From: Amoebidium appalachense
Lineage: Eukaryota > Ichthyosporea
Direction of reading: 5' to 3'
Assembly (NCBI GenBank): GCA_963693365.1
Contig: CAVNZM010000005.1
Span: 12,772,001 to 12,836,000, forward strand
Length of the DNA stretch: 64,000 nucleotides
Part shown: piece after piece, positions 27,315 through 64,000 of the stretch
Layout: every line of letters starts with the position of its first letter
How positions within the stretch are numbered: the stretch's first letter is position 1
The notes under the pieces: generated by a model
Told to the model about the DNA's origin: nothing
Database searches by the model: none
What the model saw: only the letters and a program-made list of their open reading frames with translations
Translations under genes and position numbers: made by a program

Positions 27315-29906
27315 AGTACCATGATTTCAGCACATCCCCGGTTATGTTTTTGAATATCTCGACACGCACATTGCCTCGTAAACGTGCATGCACCCCTATT
27401 ACTCTGTGGAAATGCTTCAGATCCGAACTATGCGGTTTCAAGATCTCTACGTACCACGTGAACACTTGTGTCGATACCATGGTGTACAAAGTGTACCATA
27501 TAGGGACGCCTGAAACGTTCGGAGCACCGTGCTGCACCCACAATGCCATGTGCGAGGAAACCAGCGTGTGATGCCTCGCATGAGTCGGTTGTAGACGGGC
27601 AGCGAAGGTGTCTTAACATCTTGCAGTAAAGGGCCCATCAGGCCAGTACAGCGTTACTAAGTAATAATAATGATATAATAATAAAAAACGTTTGCACCAT
27701 TAACGTTATAACATGGTGAAGTGTCCATCTGATTCATTGAAAAAAAGTTGGGAGCGAGAAAAGCACAAATTAACTTAAAGTTTCAAATCATTTGTATCAC
27801 TGTAGGCAACTCAGCAGCACATTCCTCAACCACCACAGGTTACACTCTTCCTCCTTTTTCGAGAAAAAAAAGTGCATATGTGCACATATATTATTGGAGC
27901 CCTTTTAGAAAAGGATTCTTGTTTCAAAGTGGGGAGGATTGGGGGGGGGAGGGGGTGGGGAGGGGGAGGGGGGAGAGGGTGGGGGGAAGGGGGGGGGGGG
28001 AGGGGGGAGACCCCTCCTCCTCCGCTGGGTGGGTGGGTCCCCCCCCTCCCCAAGGTAGCACTGAGCAGGGGTGGGTGGGTCTCCCCCTTCCTCCCCCTTT
28101 TCCCCCCAGAGAGGGACCCACCTGGGCCGTGGGTGGGGTGGTGGTCCCCCGCCCCCTCCCCTCCCCTCCCCCCTCCTCCCCCCCTTAAACCCTCCGCTCC
28201 CCCTCCTCCCCCAACCCCACCCCCCCACCCTCCTCCTCCCCTCTCGCGTGCGCATGGCCAAACATCTCTTTTCTACCCAACCTAACACTGCAGTTTATTA
28301 CAATCAAACAATTAAACTATGCATCTTTAGGCACCAGACTATCGATGGTGCACTCGCCGTGCAGTGTTTGTGTACGTGCACGTGTGGCGCGGACTGTATG
28401 TGTCTGCGTATACGTGGGGTGTGATGTAGTGTTTTGTATCATCGAAGTTTCATGATCAGGGAGCATGTCTGGTGCGCATAGTTCAGGCGGCTGGTTTGTG
28501 CACCTCGTGTGCGTGTGTGGTACCTACATGTGTGCGCAGGTCCGTGTGAATTAAACACTGTTTTATATGTGTGTGTGTGTGTCACGTGCACACGGTGGAG
28601 AGAATGAACAGGTGTCTCGCCTAGGCCGGCGAAGGGAGAGAGGGAAAGGTCGGGGGGGGGGGGGGGGGGGGGGAGGGGGGGGGGGAGGGAGGGGGGAGCT
28701 CAGGCAAGCCGTTTGGACCGTACAGTGGGTGTATGTAGCCTAAGGATAAATCCAAAAGTAAGCTTCAATTTTTTACGTTTTAGGAACTTCTGGGAACCGC
28801 TCCTAAAAAAGCTACTACTGTTATTTACTATTATTTTTATTTTTATTTTATTTTATTATATTATATTTTTTTGTTGGGGGGGGGGGGGGGGGGGGAGAGG
28901 GGGAGAGGGGGGTTCCTTAGGGGCCCTCATAGGAGCTACCGTCTTCGACTAAGCACCGACCGTGCTACTAGCTAGCTAGGGTGCTAACAGTGCCGCGTGA
29001 TTCAGCTAAGCTAATCGTTACCAAATCTAACTACTGGTACACACTTAGCCCATGGCTGCATAGGGTTTTTGCCCCAGCCCCTCTAGTTCGGAACACCATT
29101 TCTGCCCTCCAATCAAAGCCGACTGAGTTTTACCTTTGATTTCTCTATCAGAACGAGAAAGAAACTTATACTGCGTATGGTAATGACGCGAAAAGGCAGA
29201 AAAAACAGGAAGAGAAAAGAAATAGGGAGTGAGATAGCGAGAGGAAGAATCGGGTTGAAAGAGGGTAGGTTGAGGACATTCAGAAGTAGCGTTGGTGAAT
29301 CGGGGGGAAAGAGGGATGGAGGGAGGGGGGGGAAAGAAAGCATAAAGAGGGTGACCATCAGGTATCCTAACTAAATGAAAACAAAAACGAAGAGACAATT
29401 CCTCCTAACCACGGCCATCTAGAAACACCCTAGATGGCCGTGCTCCATACGACAAACAGCAGACGACAATCCAAACATACTGATTAAGGGAGGCACAAAC
29501 GTTAACCGAGTACGAAACAAAGTGCGCAGCGCACAGGTATATCGATATCTCCGCCAAGCTGCCACAGGCGTTGATATTGTCGGTGCCAAAAACACGGCAT
29601 TCTTTACCTGTGTCAGCAGATTTAGTCATGGCGGCTTGTGGACTAGGTGGGCCTCCGGGGGGGAAGGGGGGGGGGGGGGGGGGGGGAGAGAGAGAGAGGG
29701 GCAGGGGGGCGGCCTTGTTCAAAGCGGGAGGGGGGTCTAGCTGTAGCAGGGTCCTCGCCTTCCCTCCCTCCCCCTCCCCCTCTCCCCCCCCCCCCCCCCC
29801 CCCCCCGCCCCAAGGTTACTACTACCCCCCTCTCCGTTTCAAAATCAACAATCCCTACACTAATATATATGTCGAAAACACAATGATGCGGCCCCCAAAA
29901 AATATA

Positions 29907-29946
<40 letters not shown>

Positions 29947-30985
29947 GGGATGGGGGGGGGAGGCGGGGTGGAGGGGATGGGGTCGAGGGGGCAGGCAGGG
30001 AAGGCATGCTGCAGATGGTTGTCTCACGCGCAGTCTTTAGCATCAAACGAACCACACCAAGCTTGCAGATAAAACACCTCAGCCCTGCGCATGCCAGCAT
30101 CGGATTACCTGCACCTCTCTCTCCAACGCTAACCACTCCATCAGTGGATTGGTTGCATGCGTCATCAGAGTTGGCGCGCTGCCAGTGTCCATCTGTTACT
30201 TGCAATAGTTTTGTTGCTGGCGGGCATACCTAATTCGATTATCTTACACGTTCGAGTGTAGCACGAGGGATTCTCTTGATTTGCATACGTACAAGTATAT
30301 ACTTTCACGTCAAATGGCGATCAAAGTCAAATGGCGATGGCGATGCCACTTCGAACTATCTTTATGTAACACCCCCCATGGTGCGATTGCAAACTACGGG
30401 TACTTTCAGCCCAGGCGTGACTGTGCTGTGCACTGCAGTCCGCAGTATGTGCCACTGTTTCGAATTCACACCCACGCGCGAGGCGCACGTGCATGCACAC
30501 ACGTGTGGCACCGTGTGATTCATGAATGATTCCTGAGGGCCCATTCCTATTGGCTACAGCCACTGTTATGACGTCATCAGATCTCAATTGCAATAGGTTC
30601 ATGCAAGCCTTGGCTGAGCTGACACGGCCGTTGACGACAGGGGCCGACGGCTACAGATTTCAACTTGGAAGGGTAGGAAAAGGGGGGAGAGAAAGGTCAG
30701 GGAACAGAGAGTGAAAGAGGAAAGGTCAGGGAACAGAGAGTGAAAGAGGCACCATGCCGCCCGCACCTCAAACAGGCGCGTATCCGTGTGTCTGCGTGCG
30801 TTTCTGCATGCGTTTACACGTGCTGGTTTTGTAGAGTGCGAGGTGCAGTTATGATCCTACCAGATTTCCCCCGCCCCCAAGCAGTGGTCTGACGTTGCGG
30901 ATTGGTAGAGTGGTCGTGGTGGGAGACCTAGTTTAATTTCGTTAATGGGCATTCGTGGCCATACTAAGGGGGCGGGGCTGTGCAG
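27315..30985. other. Intergenic; no gene supported
   Basis: G-rich and C-rich tracts occupy 27,940-28,250, 28,650-28,700, 28,876-28,910, 29,655-29,815 and 29,908-29,960. A perfect 13-bp hairpin lies at 29,410-29,442, and a 29-bp tandem duplication lies at 30,692-30,749. The first exon of the thioredoxin reductase gene must be somewhere in or before this stretch, but I could not identify it. The remaining open frames show no known domains. Confidence 0.55.
29410..29442. repeat. Perfect 13-bp hairpin
   Basis: CACGGCCATCTAG, a 7-base spacer, then the exact reverse complement CTAGATGGCCGTG. No T-run follows, and no gene ends here. It may be a transposon end or a chance palindrome. Confidence 0.7.
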
Positions 30986-40004
<9,019 letters not shown>

Positions 40005-40058
40005 AGCTGCTGCGGGGTTAATGACCCTGCAGCGTTGACTTGCATGCACGTGACTCCC

Positions 40059-40152
40059 AGCCTATCAATTGAGGTGGCTCTGATGACGGCCCTGCCCTAC
40101 ACCTCGTAGGCGGGTGGGGCCCGATGGGGTCATGGTGCGGCAGCCAATTACA
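40059..40152 (+). promoter_or_regulatory. Candidate SECIS element
   Basis: Lies 79 bases after the stop codon of the selenoprotein. ATGA (40,083-40,086) faces CGAT (40,122-40,125), the arrangement of the SECIS non-Watson-Crick core. The helix between them pairs 40,088-40,097 with 40,112-40,121 (ten pairs, two of them G-U). The 14-base apical region TACACCTCGTAGGC lacks the usual AA but has CC, a known rarer variant. A lower helix is less regular (AATTG before, CAATT after). It is the best candidate seen in the downstream sequence, but it is not proven. Confidence 0.5.
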
Positions 40153-40375
40153 ACATCGTGTGCATTGCCATATATGGCAGCATGCCTTGCGGGACTTGTC
40201 TTTTGTGGCAAGTGCCCGGCAATCCAAATAGAATTTAAGGAAAATATGGGGCCAGTGGCCCACATTCGATGTATGATTGTTGCGAAACCTCCCCCCCTTC
40301 CCCCCCCCCCCCCCCCCCCCAAACACACATAAACACAAACCGTCATTCATACACCCACACACACACTTTTGCCCC

Positions 40376-40411
<36 letters not shown>

Positions 40412-40895
40412 AAAACAAACAAAAACAAACAAAAAACACCCACACCCACCCGCCGGCCTGCATATATCACACCTACAAAGCTGTCCCCCCCCCCCCTCCC
40501 CCCCCCCACCTCCCTGCCAACACACACCAACCCACCTTCTCACACATCTTGTGACACCTGCCCCCCTGTCAAACACGCCCCTTTTTCTAATATTCCCATG
40601 ATCAACCTGCCTTCCCCCCCCCCCACCCCCCCCACCAGGTCCGGCACCACGACCCTACCCCTCCGAACAATAAAGCTAGAGCACCTCACATGCACATTTC
40701 CTCCGCCTAGCTGCACGTTAGGTTCTTGTGTAGGTAGTGGCACTCGGGGGCCTTAGCTAAGTTCGATTGTTTGGATATTGTAGGCGGGAGAGCAAACACT
40801 TATAAAGGTTGTTCCCATATAACGGGTACACCTTATTGGCACACAAACTCAGAACTCAAGCACCGCTTGTTGGCACAGCACCGTGACAAAGAAAA

Positions 40896-40995
40896 CATCA
40901 CAGACACCCAAATCAAGGGCATTACAGATAGATGTGTGCATACATATGCATGCACACATCTATCTGTAATGCCCTTGATTTGGGTGTCTGTGATG
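40896..40995. repeat. Perfect 45-bp inverted repeat
   Basis: Arms 40,896-40,940 and 40,951-40,995 are exact reverse complements over 45 bases, with a 10-base spacer TACATATGCA. The left arm starts CATCACAGACACCCAAATCA. An uninterrupted stem of this length would be unstable in DNA replication, so it is probably recent or under selection. Confidence 0.95.
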
Positions 40996-41447
40996 TATGC
41001 ATGTGCGCGTGTGTGAATGTGTATATGTATGTGTGGGTATAGTGGTGTGTAGATGTGTAGAAAACAAAATCTGGTCGGAGGAGGGGGGGGATCTCGAGAG
41101 AGGGAGAGGGAAGAGGGGGGGCAACCACCCGCTAGTGAACGCAGGCACAGCTAGCATGCATATGCCAAGTCGTATGTGTAATATCAGAGAGTGCTCGTGG
41201 GAGAGCAAGGTCGTGCCGCACAGTGACTTAACAAGCACATCACACACTGCAGCATGTTCCAGACCATTTCCCCCCCCATAGAAGCAGTCAAACCAGCAAT
41301 CTTGCCCCCTCCCCCACCCCTCTCCCCTGCTCCACCATACACATACGGGCTTCCGCAACGACTGCTCACTGACCTTCTCGCATTGCTGGGCGCCCGGCCA
41401 TGTGTCTGCCCTGCCCCCTCTTATTATTAAAATTTCAAGCTGCCGTT

Positions 41448-42329
41448 CTATTGGCTGTGCCGCTGCACGTGGGCCAGCCACGTGCTAACCCGCTCGACCC
41501 GTTGGCCCACCCACGACCCGACCCGGTGCAGCCACTCGGGCCCACCGCACATCTCCACACGCACACATACGTAGCTCCGGTGGCGAGAGGAAACTGGGGC
41601 CGGTGTGTCTGTGTGCGTCTGATTGGACTGTGTCGCTAGCATGGGAGCGTCTACACATGGTGCCGGTGGCACGGGTGGTGCAGGGAGGTCTTGCACGGAA
41701 GACTCTATTGCTGTGTTTGTGTGTCGACGGAAGAGGGACAGCTGCAGGCCCCGTGTGCTGCACAGTGCCCCTGCCAGTGTCTTTCTGGCCACCCACACCC
41801 CCCACAGCCCTACGTGCTGTCTGTGTGTCCACTCGGCACTCACAAACGCTGCTGCTGCTGCTGGTATAGGTGTTGGTGTCGGGAGGGAGGGAACGGACGG
41901 TTTAAACACAGTGGCCCCTCCGCTCGGGCCATCTTTGCCCTTTGGTTTCTTGTCTCTCTTTTTGTAGAACTCATCCCACCGGTTATAGTTTATGCACTTG
42001 ACAAAGGACACGGCCTCGCTGTAGTGGCCCTCTGTTATCTGCACGCTGTTGCTCATGAACACACGCAGTAGCTGCATCTTGCTCACTACACCGAAGAAGC
42101 AAAACTCGAACGTTTCAAAGGTCATTTTAAACCGTAGGCGGGAAGGACCCGGGGGTTCGCCAAAGTGTCTTGTTGTGTGGCCATGTTGGTCGACCTCGAA
42201 GTAAAACACACAGACCTCTCCACCCTGCAGATGCACCTCATAGCACACTATCCCTTGGAACCCTCCCTTGTATGCAAACGCAATGTAGTCGACAAATTCT
42301 TCGATGATTTCTTGCTCGCGTTCGTTCAT
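41448..42329 (-). CDS. Hypothetical protein, possibly SCP2-like
   Basis: The open frame of 293 codons starts in a good context (ACCATGA at 42,329). The first 135 residues have the balanced composition of a folded domain: an acidic helix (MNEREQEIIEEFVDYIAFAY), then FQGIVCYEVHLQGGEVCVFY, MTFETFEFCFFGVVSKMQLL and SVQITEGHYSEAVSFVKCIN. The ordering of strands and a helical stretch before QITEGHYSEAV faintly recall SCP2 sterol-carrier domains; this is a weak pattern impression only. After the lysine-rich FYKKRDKKPKGKDG the composition becomes Ala/Pro/Ser/Thr-rich, so the real gene may splice or end near there. It is divergent from the twin-CX9C gene 475 bases away. Function unknown. Confidence 0.55.
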   Translation of the reverse strand: MNEREQEIIEEFVDYIAFAYKGGFQGIVCYEVHLQGGEVCVFYFEVDQHGHTTRHFGEPPGPSRLRFKMTFETFEFCFFGVVSKMQLLRVFMSNSVQITEGHYSEAVSFVKCINYNRWDEFYKKRDKKPKGKDGPSGGATVFKPSVPSLPTPTPIPAAAAAFVSAEWTHRQHVGLWGVWVARKTLAGALCSTRGLQLSLFRRHTNTAIESSVQDLPAPPVPPAPCVDAPMLATQSNQTHTDTPAPVSSRHRSYVCVRVEMCGGPEWLHRVGSWVGQRVERVSTWLAHVQRHSQ

Positions 42330-42803
42330 GGTAAAGCTAGTACGTACGAATACGTGTTTGTACGGTTTTGTGCGTGCGAAAGGATGACTTGCCTAGTGTT
42401 TCTCTAATGGGTGAGTTTCATTCCTTTCGATTTGACCGTGTGTGTGTGTGTTGGTGTGGTAGCCGTGTTCGGTGTGTTACTGAGTCAGTGGCGGGGTGGG
42501 TCTAAGCTAAATTCGCGGAAGCTGAACTCCAATTCCGTTTTTCATGTCCAGCACCCTTCAGGTCCATCCACACCCCCCGCACTGACTGACTGAGCCTTCG
42601 TCGGGCTGCCGGCTTTTTGTGTTGCGTAATGGGCCACGTGTAGCGGCTGCCGCCTTATTTCCGGGCAGTGTGAGCTGATCTGGCTCTGGCTCCGGTATCA
42701 TTGTCCGGAATAACCTCCTCACCGTCACGCAGGCACGACTTCACTGCCCGTGCTCTCGAGCGTGGCAGTTCAGCTGGGTGCCCATGTTCGGAGTTCGGTT
42801 GAA

Positions 42804-43230
42804 ATGGAAGAGGAGAGGACAGAGGGGCGCGAAAAGCGGCCACCATGGCGCTGCAGCGAGGCCTTTGAGTTTATGCACACCTGCAACTGTAAGTGTGTGA
42901 AGGGGTGGACGGGGAGTGGGGAGGGAGACGGGGGCGAGGGAGCGGTGGGGTTGGGGGGTGGGGTAGGATTGGCTGTGGTTGTGTTGCAGATGTCGATGAG
43001 GATTACAGAAACGTGAAGATTTGGGTGTTAGAGATGGGTGGGGGGTGATGGAAGGGGAGGGGGGGGAGGGGGGCATGAGGGGGGTGGTAGGCATGCAAAC
43101 GTGAGGTGGGATGTGTGCGAGCGCTTGGGGGTAGCAAGGTGGTGGCTTAAGCGAGTGGGTGTAAGTGTGGGTTTTTTAGTGGATAGAAGGAAGAACCGGG
43201 CGGGCTTTGCCTGTGTGTGTGTGTGTGTGT

Positions 43231-43287
<57 letters not shown>

Positions 43288-44346
43288 CTTGTTCTTTTTT
43301 TTTTTTTTTAAGGGAGGGGGAGAAGGGGGGTGGAGAGATGGGGCAGACACAGCGTGTTTCGTGGTTTCCTAGGCGTGTTGTCTAGTCACTGCCTGTGCAC
43401 ACCAGTGAAGAAGACATACGCCTAGGCACGCTTCTCTGCTCATGTGGAACGCAGAAGGGGGTATGTGCATACACCGGCTAAAGGAGAGAGCATCCTCTCA
43501 CTTCCCGTAACTTCCATGCACCTCCTGCCGGTCTTCTATTTTGCCTCACCACTCACGGACACCTGCTCACTTTCAACCTACCCCCCCCCCCCCAACCCCC
43601 AGCGCTGCGTATGCAGATGAAGGCCATCTATCGGACAGGAGAGGTGCAGCAGTGTGGACACTTCTCGAAGGAGTTTTGGGCCTGTGTTCGTGCACGCTTT
43701 AGCAACCCTGACAAAGCATGGGTAAGGAACCCCCCTCTCCCACCCTACCACACACACACACACACAAAGGAGGAGTTGGGGGGGAGGGGGGGGGAGCTGA
43801 CTCTAGATGTAAACTAAATTATTAATTTAGTGGATTTATTGAAGGGGAGTAGGTATTCCCGTGTGTTTGTTTTCTAGTCTCTCAGAGAGACTAAAGTGTC
43901 GTCCGTGGAAAAGGGCAACAATTCCAAGTAACCATGATAACCCCGACACGGGTATTTCTCAGCGGGGACGGGATGGTAGTTGTGAACATGAGGAGTTGTT
44001 GTTGTGCATTTGTGAAAGGTAGTTGAGTAAAGTTATCGAAAAAACCTCTACGGGCACCCTTTAGGATATGTACAATGAAGTTGTAAGCTCACACACACAG
44101 TCTACCGTTCACTTTTAATTCTGCCACTTGCACTATCCATTTAGTTGAACCTGCTTGCACAGCAAGCATTGACAGCCACAACACAAACCACATCCCGAAT
44201 TACCCTATCGAACCTTAATCACTCGGGCTTCACAGGAGAAGTACGAAGAGTTCCAGAAGCAGAAAAAGGCAGCCGAGCAGGCACACGTATGGGAGCTGAG
44301 GGAGTCACCACCACCTTTGTTTGCAAAGGACACACAGACGGAGTGA
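42804..44346 (+). CDS. Twin-CX9C protein, DUF3128/UPF0545 family, three exons
   Basis: Exons 42,804-42,888, 43,603-43,721 and 44,236-44,346 (TGA) join in phase to 104 residues. The first cysteine pair is CSEAFEFMHTC (residues 17-27) and the second is CGHFSKEFWAC, both exactly C-X9-C. They are joined by a helix-turn segment with KAIYRTGEVQQ. The C-terminus HVWELRESPP is typical of the DUF3128 family, which includes yeast Emi1 and vertebrate C22orf39. Twin CX9C proteins form two disulfides in a helical hairpin, and many are imported into the mitochondrial intermembrane space. A role for this protein beyond that is not established. An ATG further on (42,845, CCACCATGG) has a stronger context but lies in another frame. 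Split codons at both junctions support the model. Confidence 0.85.
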
Positions 44347-44864
44347 TGTCTGTTATTTAACTTAAATTTTATCCTTATTCTTATACTCGCTTCTTCTAAT
44401 TGAGCAGCTACTTATTATATGCATGAATGTCGTTCAACTTGATGGTGTGGGTTGGGTTGGTTACCGCTAATTAGTTGTGCTGTACATATCACGATGGTCT
44501 TTGCAGCACAGCATAAGTACATATGTTTGCACATTTTGAAACATGCATTTTATGAAGTCCAGCTGTATTCTACATATGGGACGGTGCGAATGAGGGTTGG
44601 CATGTCTTTCATGAATCATTATGTGAGGAAACCTCTGTATGAAATGCAGTCTGCTTGAACACATGTTCAAGTCGCTTGCTGGCCCCAACTATAGATTTTG
44701 GGGAAGGCATGTGGTTCTGAAGTATTTTAGGTGGAGCAGTAAATCAAAACCTGCAGGGTTGTGGTGTGTGATCAGATAAAAGTGTGTGTGTGTGTGTGCA
44801 TGAAGCACTCGTGTATGTACTGTGTCACAGTGGTGTGGGAACCTTCAATGTGCATTGGGATAGC

Positions 44865-44899
<35 letters not shown>

Positions 44900-44930
44900 G
44901 CCCCCGCAATTTAGCGCAAGCTGAAAACAA
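44347..44930. other. Intergenic; AT-rich, no gene
   Basis: Unique AT-rich sequence downstream of the twin-CX9C gene, ending in a run of about 28 T (44,871-44,898) next to a LINE tail. A 68-codon frame at 44,452 has no recognisable domain. Confidence 0.6.
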
Positions 44931-45710
44931 AGGGGTTTATGCACTGTGTATTGCTGCGGACATCATGGGCCCAGCCTCACTTGTGACGGCCTACTGCGTT
45001 TTCCAGCGCAGCCAATCAAATGCAGCTAGTGACTTATGTACACTGTATGCAATAAAACAACCCTAGTATAGATTATGGATAAGCAGAAGCTAGCATTGGT
45101 AGCTCCGAGAGAAAGTTAAGACACCGTATCACAATATCATACTGTGCAGCATTAATAAGGTAATCTAACACGGTCTTTTTATAACGGATATACTGGGGGA
45201 GAGAAGTAGAAAAGAGAATAAAGCCGCCCATAACCTACGGTTCTACCACATAAGCTAACAGGTGACAGGGTCACGCTTATTTCCGCGAGTACTAGTAAAC
45301 CGCCCCTCACACATATTACACATACGAGCAGGAGACACCAAAAACCGATTACAACGCCAAGACATAATCATCTTTGCATATTTATACGACACAACATCAT
45401 GAATAAACGAATCTATATAGAAGCGAGATTGTCTAACCGTATCCGCCATATAGGCTACTAGCGGCAGTAGTTGGTGTTTTTGCTGACCTAACACTGGGAG
45501 GGACTCGACACGTAAAGTAAAAAGGTATCTATCAGCCATAGACTTAAACCTATTCATAGTCACACTATGGTCCAGCCGTACTTCCGGTGGAGTCGCCAGC
45601 CACTCCGCATATCGCTCGACAATGGGCAGAGACGATGTGGAAGGGAAGAGGTAGAGGGGCGAGTCCGGCGGGGATGCGTGTAGCCGGAAGAGGGGCGGAT
45701 AGGCGGGTGA
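44931..45710 (-). mobile_element. LINE family A 3' end (minus), copy 3
   Basis: The minus-strand frame 45,761-45,255 contains EWLATPPEVRLDHSVTMNRF, MADRYLFTLRVESLPVLGQQ and the cysteine knuckle RMCNMCEGRF. The conserved untranslated tail follows and ends TAAACCCC at about 44,931. It is closely similar to 2,897-3,690 and 4,363-4,850. It is 5'-truncated and lacks the reverse-transcriptase core. Confidence 0.8.
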
Positions 45711-46202
45711 AAACAAGGTGGTGCCGAATAAGCCAATGAGATGGGACTGGCAGACCCTCATCCAATCAACGCTAAGCAGAAGGCGCTAACCAATAGAAAT
45801 GCGCACCGGTACATTTTGGTACCTTCTATATATGGCTATTGACACCAGTTTCTACAAGGCGATTGAATAAAGATCACGTAAACATTCTGCCTACATCCCG
45901 GCAACCCGTTACACCGGATTGTCAAGCTTTTGCCAGCTGAAAGTTGTCTCTTGTTTTTCACGCATGGGTGTGAGAGGGCGCCGGGCCTGGGAGGCTGCGT
46001 ACGCAGCATGCAGCTGGACAAATACACGTGAAAAATAGCGAGCAGGTGAAACGCTAGAGCCAGAAGGGCCGTTAGGCGCAATTAATTGCATTGCCTGGAA
46101 CAGATCAGCCAAGGTGACATGAGATTTGCGCATCAGCTCTAGATCTTGCAGTTTGTGACCACGGGCAGCAGATTAGTTTCCCCCTTTTGCGTTGTCATCA
46201 CT
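45711..46202. other. Upstream region of the WD40-C2 gene
   Basis: Unique sequence between the LINE remnant and the start codon at 46,203. It should contain the promoter. A TATATATGG segment lies near 45,830, about 370 bases upstream of the ATG; its role as TATA box is uncertain. No other gene is seen. Confidence 0.45.
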
Positions 46203-63916
<17,714 letters not shown>

Positions 63917-64000
63917 GTATGCTGTCTCCCCCCCTCCCCCCCCTTCCTCCATCACCGCCACCACACGCACACGCATGCACACATGCGCGCACGCGCGCGC

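Larger units (their letters stand above)
40005..41447. other. Convergent intergenic region with 3' UTR
   Basis: After the thioredoxin reductase stop come the SECIS candidate, C-rich tracts (40,290-40,320, 40,380-40,409, 40,485-40,510, 40,615-40,640) and an AATAAA at 40,669-40,674 that could end the transcript. A perfect long palindrome lies at 40,896-40,995. The gene to the right is on the opposite strand, so the two genes converge here. No other gene is seen. Confidence 0.6.

Noticed and set aside
29045-29398. 117-codon minus-strand frame
   Set aside because: Pro/Ser/Phe-rich composition follows from C-rich and T-rich DNA. A possible relation to LINE sequence could not be shown.
44145-44360. 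71-codon open frame over exon 3 of the twin-CX9C gene
   Set aside because: It reads the exon in a different frame. The spliced frame gives the family-typical HVWELRESPP end.

Overview
This window reads as nuclear DNA of an intron-rich eukaryote. Multi-exon genes have GT-AG introns, GC-rich exons and Kozak-like starts. Retrotransposons and a Harbinger-type DNA transposon are present, and a very large share of the bases is simple sequence: poly-G or poly-C, (GT)n/(CA)n, (GA)n and poly-C followed by poly-A. No bacterial, organellar-gene or viral gene order is seen. The thioredoxin reductase is of the large, animal-type selenoprotein class, which occurs in animals, several unicellular relatives and some algae, so the lineage cannot be fixed from the window alone. 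Most long open frames (proline, glycine, Cys-Val, His-Thr or Ser-Leu strings) are translated microsatellites and are not genes.

Layout. 1-2,585: simple repeats. 2,586-7,258: nested, broken non-LTR retrotransposons in both orientations, including a tail-to-tail foldback. 7,262-10,421: a complete Harbinger element with matching terminal repeats, TAA target duplications and a four-exon transposase that joins in frame. 10.4-21.7 kb: a LINE fragment, long simple repeats and two diverged copies of a segmental duplication (about 13.7-15.95 kb and 18.4-20.84 kb) without a recognisable gene. 21,722-22,853: a second 5'-truncated LINE copy nearly identical to one at 5.3-6.4 kb. 25,891-27,126: an intronless PP2C-type protein phosphatase gene with a TATA box. 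About 30,986-40,004: a 13-exon thioredoxin reductase ending Gly-Cys-UGA-Gly-stop, with a candidate SECIS element downstream. 41,448-42,329 (minus): a hypothetical protein. 42,804-44,346: a three-exon twin-CX9C (DUF3128/UPF0545) protein, divergent from the previous gene. 44,931-45,710: LINE 3' end. 46,203 to beyond the right edge: a very intron-rich gene (28 exons assembled here, about 897 codons, every junction in phase) for a WD40-propeller protein with a C2 domain.

The genes look like unrelated housekeeping or regulatory neighbours, not a cluster with one function. The best candidates for novelty are the UGA-encoded selenocysteine site with its candidate SECIS, the structurally complete Harbinger element, the WD40-C2 protein, a bulged hairpin whose stem is shared by two distant introns, a short SINE-like family with poly-C ends, and the tail-to-tail LINE foldback. 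All exon models were drawn by eye from splice signals, reading phase and family patterns; no alignment was run.
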